From Bacilli bacterium (GTDB taxonomy: Bacteria > Bacillota_I > Bacilli_A > RFN20 > CAG-288): a stretch of 12,299 nt of DNA. This document shows, one piece after another, positions 1 to 4,976 of this stretch. The DNA lies in assembly GCA_900769965.1 (NCBI GenBank), contig CAAGIQ010000106.1, forward strand, positions 1-12,299, written 5' to 3'. Below the pieces are notes generated by a model that searched no databases, had not been told where the DNA came from, and saw only the letters and a list, made by a program, of their open reading frames with translations. Position 1 is the stretch's first letter. Every line of letters begins with the position of its first letter. The position numbers and the translations under genes were made by a program.

Positions 1-2
1 AA

Positions 3-77
3 AGCATAGAAAAAGTGGAGCTTAGAGTATTGTTTCAACCCCGGAAAACCCCACTAGATTTTAAAGTGCCATTTTAA
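3..77 (+). pseudogene. possible 3' remnant of an IS30-like transposase
   Basis: A reading frame is open from the left edge of the window and stops at TAA (75-77). Its 24 codons end in the residues QPRKTPLDFKVPF. IS30-family transposases typically finish with a motif of the form N-x-R-P-R-K-x-L-x-[FY]-K-[TS]-P-x-E-V-F. The fragment keeps PRK, L, FK and P in the right order, but it has one extra residue and stops where EVF would follow. The likely reading is the decayed tail of a transposase whose body lies outside the window. With so few residues this could be chance. Confidence 0.27.
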
Positions 78-88
78 AGCTTATAGAC

Positions 89-190
89 TAGCGTAGATTC
101 TATCGATTAAATTTTTCATGCGTTTCGCGTATATAAAAAAGAAACTTTTTTCACGTTGTTAACGAATTTTAGCGAAGATTCTTTATCGAT
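89..190 (+). repeat. imperfect direct repeat pair, 89-107 and 170-190
   Basis: TAGCGTAGATTCTATCGAT (from 89) recurs as TAGCGAAGATTCTTTATCGA plus T (170-190). The copies differ by one substitution and a 2-nt insertion. They lie 81 nt apart (start to start) in the non-coding region upstream of the first lipoprotein gene. Both contain ATCGAT, the core of the operator at 2196-2211, but the flanks are not symmetrical. The function is unknown; a protein-binding pair or a leftover of a duplication are both possible. Confidence 0.5.
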
Positions 191-279
191 TTTATATTAT
201 CTGAATTCATATAATAAAAAGTTGTTGGACATATAAGACAAAAAATAAAGATAAGAGACAAAAAGCTTATTATTTGTAG

Positions 280-285
280 TAGAAT
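280..285 (+). promoter_or_regulatory. candidate -10 box for the lipoprotein gene at 375
   Basis: TAGAAT at 280-285 is identical to the -10 of the clear promoter at 2188-2193. The best -35 candidate is GAGACA at 255-260, but the spacer would be 19 nt and the first two bases do not match, so this is a weak assignment. Transcription would start near 292 and give a leader of about 80 nt that includes the hairpin at 312-343. Confidence 0.35.
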
Positions 286-311
286 CAAAGTGTAAATAGA
301 TTAACTATTTT

Positions 312-343
312 CCTTTTTAACTGTAGCGGTTAAGTTAAAAAGG
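312..343 (+). other. leader hairpin upstream of the lipoprotein gene
   Basis: CCTTTTTAAC (312-321) pairs perfectly with GTTAAAAAGG (334-343) around a 12-nt loop. An alternative, smaller pairing TTAAC (317-321) with GTTAA (329-333) uses part of the same arm. The hairpin ends 17 nt before the ribosome binding site and is not followed by a T tract, so it does not look like a plain terminator. It may stabilise the mRNA or respond to a ligand or protein; no known riboswitch class is recognised. Confidence 0.5.
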
Positions 344-374
344 GTGTATAGTTTAAAGACAAAGGAGATTATTT

Positions 375-1358
375 ATGAAAAAGACAAGTCTATTACTCAC
401 TTCTATCGTATTAGCTAGTTTATCTCTCACTTCCTGTGGAGAAATGAAACCAAATTCTGAAGAGAGCAAAACAACAATAAAAGAGGTTATAAACAAATAT
501 AAAAATGGAGAAGTAACACTTCCAGAAACTAAAAGTGTTACAGTTAAAGCTAATTCATTAACATCGCTTTCTTACGACAGTACCAACTATTCTATTAGCG
601 CTAATGGAGAATTTGGCTTATCTACTGAAAGAGTATATTTATCTGGAGATCTTAGCGCTACCGTAGGTCAAGATACATATGGTGCTAAGCTTAAAGCAGA
701 AGTTAGCGACAAAACATATTTAGGAATTGAAATCAATGGAATTCCAGAAGACATCGCCCCAGTTATTACCTTAATGGGTTTAAAAACTAATATTAAAGGT
801 ACAGAAGATTATTCTTTCGCTTCATTTGTCGAAGATAATGAAATCAATTTCGATGAGATTACTTCTATTCCTGGTTTTGAACTTACAGAAGAGCAAGAAA
901 AAGCTATCGATGATTTCTTAGCAAAGAGCGCAGATGAAGTTAAATACTACGCCTTTGGTGAAGGAAGTGATTTAGTTATTAAAGTTGAAGTCGGCAAAAC
1001 CGGCGTTGAAAAAAATATTAAAGAACAATTAGAAGCTGATGAATCAACTACTAATTACACAGTTACAGTTGATGCTGATGCAAAGATTGTTTACCAAGCT
1101 AAGTTTGATGCTGAATCTTATTTGATTTCTTCTATAACTGCAGAAGCTAATATTACCACTATAACTATTAGCGACGGAACTGATACTACTTCTTTAGCTA
1201 ATCTCGTTTCAACAGCTAATGTAGATTTCACCTTCGGCGGTGAAGTTAGCACCTTACCAAATAAAGATAAATACACCGATTCAATTTCTGAAGAAATCGG
1301 TAAATGGATTGTACTTATTAGTTCCTTAGTCGAAGCGGGTGGAACTGGAACTATTTAG
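375..1358 (+). CDS. lipoprotein of unknown function
   Basis: The 327-residue product starts with a type II signal peptide: two lysines, a hydrophobic core, and the lipobox L-T-S-C with Cys21 as the lipidation site. It should therefore sit on the outer face of the cell membrane. A short acidic linker follows, and then a soluble region rich in Thr, Ser, Val and Asp that reads as mostly beta-strand (residues about 50-120 and 200-300), with a more helical, acidic stretch around 160-195. No catalytic motif or transmembrane segment after the signal is visible, and I do not recognise the family. The start is set by AAAGGAG at 361-367, 7 nt before the ATG. The gene stands alone, between a leader hairpin and a terminator, and faces uridine kinase convergently. 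A substrate-binding or surface role is possible but unsupported. Confidence 0.85.
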   Translation: MKKTSLLLTSIVLASLSLTSCGEMKPNSEESKTTIKEVINKYKNGEVTLPETKSVTVKANSLTSLSYDSTNYSISANGEFGLSTERVYLSGDLSATVGQDTYGAKLKAEVSDKTYLGIEINGIPEDIAPVITLMGLKTNIKGTEDYSFASFVEDNEINFDEITSIPGFELTEEQEKAIDDFLAKSADEVKYYAFGEGSDLVIKVEVGKTGVEKNIKEQLEADESTTNYTVTVDADAKIVYQAKFDAESYLISSITAEANITTITISDGTDTTSLANLVSTANVDFTFGGEVSTLPNKDKYTDSISEEIGKWIVLISSLVEAGGTGTI

Positions 1359-1386
1359 TTAAAAATAGTGATTTTATGAATTTGAT

Positions 1387-1412
1387 AGGTCATGTGAAAA
1401 ACATGGCCTTTT
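1387..1412 (+). terminator. intrinsic terminator after the first lipoprotein gene
   Basis: AGGTCATGT (1387-1395) pairs with ACATGGCCT (1401-1409) around a GAAAA loop, with a single T-G wobble, and runs into a short T tract (1409-1412). It lies 28 nt after the stop codon at 1358 and faces the plus strand. Confidence 0.75.
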
Positions 1413-1427
1413 AAAGTGCTCTTTTAT

Positions 1428-1453
1428 AAAAAAAGAACTAGTTAAACTAGTTC
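1428..1453 (-). terminator. intrinsic terminator of uridine kinase, overlapping its stop codon
   Basis: On the minus strand GAACTAG pairs with CTAGTTC around a 5-nt loop and is followed by seven Ts (plus-strand A run, 1428-1434). The TAG stop of the kinase gene (1447-1449) lies inside the upstream arm of the stem, so coding and termination overlap completely. Confidence 0.8.
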
Positions 1454-2070
1454 AAAGTAGATTTTAATAGGGTAGTTAAGATGTTTACCGCCTTAGATTC
1501 GCTATCTTCAGTTCCTTCGTTGTAGATTATTACATCGGAGAAGACTTGAGTAGGTTCGATATAGGTTTCAAACATCGGTTTAACGGTTGAAAAATATTGA
1601 TCTAATATGAATGAATAAGGTCTATTAGTTCTTTCGGAATGGTCTCTAATTAAACGTCTTAAGAATCTTCTTTCTGGAGAACATGCTATAAATATTTTAA
1701 GATCGGACATATTTCTAATCATTTCGTTTTCTAATGCCATAATTCCTTCGAAAATGATTATTTTTTTAGGCTCTATTATTTCGGTTTTGTTAGATCTAGT
1801 TAAGACGTTAAAATCGTATATAGGTTTCTCAATTGATTTACCTTCTTTTAACATCTCGATGTGTTTTATAAGCAAAGGCCAATCGAAGGCAGAAGGGTGA
1901 TCGAAGTTCTCTTTCTTACGTTCTTCGATAGTAAGATGTGATATATCCTTATAATAATCATCAAAACTTATCAATGTTATGTCGCTGCTATCGACGTTTT
2001 TTAACGCTCTTGTAGTTATATATGTTTTTCCTGAAGAGCTTCCGCCACCGATCAAAATAATTTTAGCCAT
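1447..2070 (-). CDS. udk: uridine kinase
   Basis: This enzyme phosphorylates uridine and cytidine to UMP and CMP in pyrimidine salvage, in the cytoplasm. The 207-residue protein shows the P-loop GGSSSGKT near the N-terminus, then FDDYYKD, then the family stretch SHLTIEERKKENFDHPSAF, IEKPIYDF, the Walker-B-like IIFEGIMAL, and the lid region with RRLIRD followed by the QYFSTVKPMF and IEPTQ motifs. These match bacterial Udk in order and spacing, and the length is normal. I chose the ATG at 2070, not the upstream frame opening at 2115. The protein then begins M-A-K-I-I-L directly before the P-loop strand, and TGAGGT (plus-strand ACCTCA, 2078-2083) lies 7 nt upstream. It is a single gene with its own terminator and is not obviously linked to the sugar genes. 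Confidence 0.88.
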   Translation of the reverse strand: MAKIILIGGGSSSGKTYITTRALKNVDSSDITLISFDDYYKDISHLTIEERKKENFDHPSAFDWPLLIKHIEMLKEGKSIEKPIYDFNVLTRSNKTEIIEPKKIIIFEGIMALENEMIRNMSDLKIFIACSPERRFLRRLIRDHSERTNRPYSFILDQYFSTVKPMFETYIEPTQVFSDVIIYNEGTEDSESKAVNILTTLLKSTLN

Positions 2071-2077
2071 ACTAGTT

Positions 2078-2083
2078 ACCTCA
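2078..2083 (-). promoter_or_regulatory. ribosome binding site that fixes the udk start
   Basis: TGAGGT on the minus strand sits 7 nt before the ATG at 2070. It lies inside the longer open frame that begins at 2115, so that longer frame is unlikely to be the real N-terminus. Confidence 0.7.
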
Positions 2084-2164
2084 AACGATTCTAGTATAAA
2101 CCAAACTACAACCACAAAAAACTTTTAGGGTTAAAATATTTAAGGTAACCCCTTACATTTTGTG

Positions 2165-2193
2165 TTGACACTATTAAAAGTGGGTGTTAGAAT
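2165..2193 (+). promoter_or_regulatory. near-consensus promoter of the modular lipoprotein gene
   Basis: A perfect -35 box TTGACA (2165-2170) and a -10 box TAGAAT (2188-2193) are separated by exactly 17 nt. The predicted start of transcription is near 2200, inside the palindrome at 2196-2211. The leader to the ATG at 2236 is about 36 nt and carries AGGAGG (2223-2228) 7 nt before the start. Confidence 0.88.
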
Positions 2194-2195
2194 AA

Positions 2196-2211
2196 ACTTA
2201 ATCGATTAAGT
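2196..2211 (+). promoter_or_regulatory. LacI-family operator, perfect 16-bp palindrome
   Basis: ACTTAATCGATTAAGT is a perfect inverted repeat with a central CG, the form bound by most LacI-family dimers. It begins 3 nt after the -10 box and covers the expected transcription start, so a bound repressor would block the promoter. The gene it controls is followed by a convergent LacI-family regulator (4124-4921), which is the obvious candidate ligand. Binding itself is inference. Confidence 0.8.
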
Positions 2212-2235
2212 AATTTTCATTTAGGAGGTATAAAC

Positions 2236-4077
2236 ATGAAAAATTTACTAAATCCTAAGATCATAACTGGTGCAGCATTATTCTTTGCATCGACGATGAT
2301 TTTAGCCTCATGTAACGATCCGAGTTCGCCTGCTCCATCTTCTGAACAAGCCAAAACTTACGATGTTACCTATTATAATGGTGACACAGTGTTAAAGACT
2401 GAAAAAGTTGAAGAAGGAAAGAAAGCGACTGAATGGACCCCTGTTGTTGAAGGATATGATTTTAAAGGTTGGTATGGTACTCCAACATTCACCCACAAAT
2501 TCGATTTCAACACTGCTATTACGAGCAACACAAGTGTTTTTGGTATGTTCGTTTCTAATGAGTACATCGCTGATACTCGTGACTTCTACATCGTTGGTTC
2601 TGGAACAAGCCCAGTACTTTTAGAGTCTAATTGGGGTAAGGTAATCAATGAAAGTACGATGAAGTTAGCTAAAGCGGATGATAAGAATGAATATACAATT
2701 ACTCTTGATTTATTCGCTGGCGACCAATTCCAATTCGCTATAGACTCATCATGGGCTAATCAAAGAGGTGTTGGTTACTTAGAAGAATTCGAACTTAATG
2801 GAGAAGAAATTTTCAAGAATCCAGGAAGTGCATACGGCAACGATTCTAGACGTAGCAACATCGAAGTTAAGAAGAGCGGAAATTACACTCTTACATTAAC
2901 TACTCACCCAACTGAAGACTACTACGACACAGAGAATCCAAACTATACCGAAGCCGGTAAAGAAAATTTCAATCTTAACGACTACGATAAGATTACCTGG
3001 GTTAGAAATGGTGATGTTAGCGAAGTTCAGGAAGTGGTAATGTCCTATTATGTAAAAGGTTCAGGAGTAACTAAATGGACAGACATCTATAACAACCACA
3101 CCAAGATGGTTGATAATAACGGAACTCACTCCTTATCAATCTACATGAAACAAGGAGAAGAATTCTTATTCACATCTTTAGCTACAGTTGGTGAAACTGT
3201 TACTACCGGAACTGAATATTTAAGATATAGTAACCTCGATGAGGCTTCTAAAGCTTTATTTGATGCTTCGGCTTCTTATAACCTTATTGCTAAAGCTAGC
3301 GGAAACTATACTTTCAGCTATGTTGAAGAAACGAAAGTATTAAGTGCAACTTTTGTTGCAGCTAGTATGACTCCAACCGATTTCTATATCGATGGAACAT
3401 TTGGAAAAGAAACTAACTGGCAAGGATACTGCTTCAAAGAAGCTTATAAGTTAGTTAAAGAAGAAGATAAAGATATCTATAAGATCTCTAACGTTTCAAT
3501 GAAAAAAGATTCTGAATTTATCATTCAAGCTTTCAAAGCTGGCGCTACTGAAAGAGGCGAATGGGGAACAGAAGGTTATAACGGTTTAGGTAGCTATAAC
3601 TATAACTACTTAACAGCCAACGAAGATTTCTCTGCTGTTAGCGATACAAACAAAAACATCAAAGTCTTAAGAGCAGCTTCTTATGATGTTGAATTAGATG
3701 CTTATGCTCAAATCATTACAGTCACTGAACACGTCGACGATATCGTCTACGATATCTACATCAAAGGTGGAATGAATTCTTGGAATCACAACTTTGACGC
3801 TCAATGGAAGTTAACACAAAATTCCGAAAACAAAGATATTTATGAGATTAGTTTAGCTTTCGAAGTCGACTGGGAAGTAGGTTTAGCTAGATATAACGAA
3901 GGTGAAACCACCGGTTATGGTGAATGGATTGGCAAGGACAAACTTGGCACATCCGGAAATGCAAACGATGCATTTAGAGTTGAGTCTGGTTACAACTTAA
4001 AATGTAATCAAGCGGGAACATATAGAGTTACATATTCAGTATCTACTGATAAACTCGATTTCTATACCGTTGCTTAA
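2236..4077 (+). CDS. modular surface lipoprotein, probable maltodextrin/starch-binding (SusE/SusF-like modules)
   Basis: The 613-residue product has a type II signal peptide with lipobox L-A-S-C (Cys26) and then a Ser/Pro linker. Residues about 41-106 form an InlB-type (Listeria-Bacteroides) repeat with the hallmark GYDFKGWY. Four similar beta modules follow, at about 115-255, 268-375, 381-500 and 504-613. Each opens with an aromatic strand and Gly (FYIVGS, YYVKGS, FYIDGT, IYIKGG), then a Trp, then K-L or a similar pair, then Y-x-I and a later SGNYT/AGTYR-type strand. This layout resembles SusE/SusF and related starch-binding modules; the glycan specificity is inferred from that and from the neighbouring maltodextrin genes. 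No catalytic motif is seen. It is expressed from a strong promoter with a LacI-type operator. It would capture oligosaccharides at the cell surface for the transporter encoded at 6644-12204. Confidence 0.75.
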   Translation: MKNLLNPKIITGAALFFASTMILASCNDPSSPAPSSEQAKTYDVTYYNGDTVLKTEKVEEGKKATEWTPVVEGYDFKGWYGTPTFTHKFDFNTAITSNTSVFGMFVSNEYIADTRDFYIVGSGTSPVLLESNWGKVINESTMKLAKADDKNEYTITLDLFAGDQFQFAIDSSWANQRGVGYLEEFELNGEEIFKNPGSAYGNDSRRSNIEVKKSGNYTLTLTTHPTEDYYDTENPNYTEAGKENFNLNDYDKITWVRNGDVSEVQEVVMSYYVKGSGVTKWTDIYNNHTKMVDNNGTHSLSIYMKQGEEFLFTSLATVGETVTTGTEYLRYSNLDEASKALFDASASYNLIAKASGNYTFSYVEETKVLSATFVAASMTPTDFYIDGTFGKETNWQGYCFKEAYKLVKEEDKDIYKISNVSMKKDSEFIIQAFKAGATERGEWGTEGYNGLGSYNYNYLTANEDFSAVSDTNKNIKVLRAASYDVELDAYAQIITVTEHVDDIVYDIYIKGGMNSWNHNFDAQWKLTQNSENKDIYEISLAFEVDWEVGLARYNEGETTGYGEWIGKDKLGTSGNANDAFRVESGYNLKCNQAGTYRVTYSVSTDKLDFYTVA

Positions 4078-4087
4078 TCAATAGAAA

Positions 4088-4121
4088 AGATGGTTACTCA
4101 ATTAGTATTGGGTAACCATCT
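4088..4121. terminator. shared terminator hairpin between convergent genes
   Basis: AGATGGTTACTCAAT (4088-4102) pairs with ATTGGGTAACCATCT (4107-4121) around a TAGT loop: 15 pairs with one wobble. It lies 10 nt after the lipoprotein stop and 2 nt beyond the regulator stop. The minus-strand side ends in four Ts. The plus-strand tail (ACTTATATTT) is a poor T tract, so termination may be stronger for the regulator gene. Confidence 0.75.
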
Positions 4122-4123
4122 AC

Positions 4124-4921
4124 TTATATTTCGTAGAAGTGAATATTATATTTATTTCTACTTAAAGCTTGTTCTATACACTCGACCACTTTTTCTATTT
4201 TCTTATCGATTAATAAGGAATCGTATATGATCTTGTTGTGATCGTTATGAGAGTAGAAATCAAATATTACTTTGCTATCAGTAACGATGTTTGAAGAAGG
4301 TAAATCTGAGAGATCTTCAACCATGTTAACGAATTTATATTCTTTAAACGTTTCGATAATCTTGGCTTTTAATTCAGAAGAAGACGGGGTAAGACCTACG
4401 TAGATATAGTCTTTAAAAAGTTTATCTCCTTTTTCTTTTAAGGCGTTGAAGTTAGTAGTTACTTGGAAGAAAAGGTCATCGTTAATCAAAGAATCTAAGG
4501 CAATCAAAGGAATGTAATTAGTTTCTCCTAGCTCTCTAAACTCTGATTTAGATAAGTTATAAGAGATGATTGCATCTGCATCGGTAACTTGTTTAAAAGG
4601 TTTTCTTCCATAGATCAACGACATATCTCTTTTTGAAAAATATGTTGATATCTTATCGATTACGTTTAAATATTCAAGCTTGTTAAGATACTTCGAGTCT
4701 TCATCGGTATAAATAGCTACGAGTTTGTGTTGAGGCAAGGTACGTAAGTTTTTAGCGATAACACTTGGCTTATAGTTAAGCATGTTAACCGCATGCAAAA
4801 TAGCTTTGCGAGTATCTTCGCTTATTGATTGGCCTTCTTTGTTGTTTATCACATATGATACGGTGGCTGTAGAAACGTTACAAGCTTTAGCAATATCTTT
4901 AATGGTTACGTTGTTACTCAT
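4124..4921 (-). CDS. LacI-family transcriptional regulator, short form
   Basis: The N-terminus is a typical LacI-type DNA-binding domain. TIKDIAKACNVSTATVSYVI (residues 6-25) gives the helix-turn-helix, and NYKPSVIAKNLRT (49-61) the hinge helix, with the Leu that normally wedges into a central CG step of the operator. The rest is a sugar-sensing-type domain of only about 200 residues, so the protein is 265 residues against the usual 330-340. The last part of the domain, which normally holds the conserved effector-pocket and dimer motifs, is reduced; no frameshift is evident and the tail is clean. It probably represses the lipoprotein gene (operator at 2196-2211) and perhaps the divergent maltodextrin operon. 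The start fits the family, yet no Shine-Dalgarno precedes it. Confidence 0.85.
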   Translation of the reverse strand: MSNNVTIKDIAKACNVSTATVSYVINNKEGQSISEDTRKAILHAVNMLNYKPSVIAKNLRTLPQHKLVAIYTDEDSKYLNKLEYLNVIDKISTYFSKRDMSLIYGRKPFKQVTDADAIISYNLSKSEFRELGETNYIPLIALDSLINDDLFFQVTTNFNALKEKGDKLFKDYIYVGLTPSSSELKAKIIETFKEYKFVNMVEDLSDLPSSNIVTDSKVIFDFYSHNDHNKIIYDSLLIDKKIEKVVECIEQALSRNKYNIHFYEI

Positions 4922-4930
4922 AGTAAAATA

Positions 4931-4959
4931 ATGTTAACACTTAACAAAACAATAATCAA
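4931..4959 (-). promoter_or_regulatory. candidate promoter of the LacI-type regulator, giving a nearly leaderless mRNA
   Basis: On the minus strand TTGATT (plus 4954-4959) and TAACAT (plus 4931-4936) are spaced by 17 nt. Transcription would start near 4924, only about 3 nt before the ATG at 4921. The bases just before the ATG (TTATTTTACT) contain no Shine-Dalgarno, which fits a leaderless message. The boxes each match consensus at four of six positions, so this is tentative. Confidence 0.45.
4932..4946. promoter_or_regulatory. inverted repeat in the divergent regulator-amylase gap, candidate operator
   Basis: TGTTAA-CAC-TTAACA is a perfect 6-bp inverted repeat with a 3-nt centre. It also contains the 8-bp palindrome TGTTAACA (4932-4939). 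It overlaps the proposed -10 box of the regulator gene and is the only strong symmetry in the 55-nt gap. It differs from the CG-centred operator at 2196-2211, so it may bind a different protein, or the same regulator in another spacing. Confidence 0.45.
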
Positions 4960-4976
4960 ATCAAGAGGAAAACCAT

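Larger units (their letters stand above)
78..374. other. non-coding stretch upstream of the first lipoprotein gene
   Basis: No coding frame with a ribosome binding site is visible here. The stretch holds an imperfect direct repeat (89-107 and 170-190), a short AT hairpin (AAAAAAG-AAA-CTTTTTT, 135-151), a candidate -10 box (280-285) and a GC-capped leader hairpin (312-343). It is very AT-rich and probably serves as the promoter and leader region of the gene at 375. Confidence 0.6.

Noticed and set aside
102..107. ATCGAT sites at 102-107 and 185-190 as further LacI operators
   Set aside because: Only the 6-bp core matches the operator at 2196-2211. The flanks are not symmetrical, and ATCGAT is common in this genome's coding sequence.
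135..151. AAAAAAG-AAA-CTTTTTT hairpin as a terminator for an upstream gene
   Set aside because: The stem has only one GC pair and a 3-nt loop, with no following T run, so it is too weak to call.
118..163. Tiny ORF starting ATG-CGT-TTC (14 codons)
   Set aside because: No ribosome binding site, a very short product and an AT hairpin within it; nothing supports translation.
2071..2115. N-terminal extension of uridine kinase starting at 2115
   Set aside because: The extra 15 residues are not seen in Udk. A Shine-Dalgarno at 2078-2083 precedes the ATG at 2070, which places the P-loop at its normal distance from the start.
2408..2623. Overlapping plus-strand frame of 71 codons inside the modular lipoprotein gene
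   Set aside because: No RBS is present. The overlapped frame encodes the conserved InlB-type repeat and the first beta module, so this is a shadow frame.
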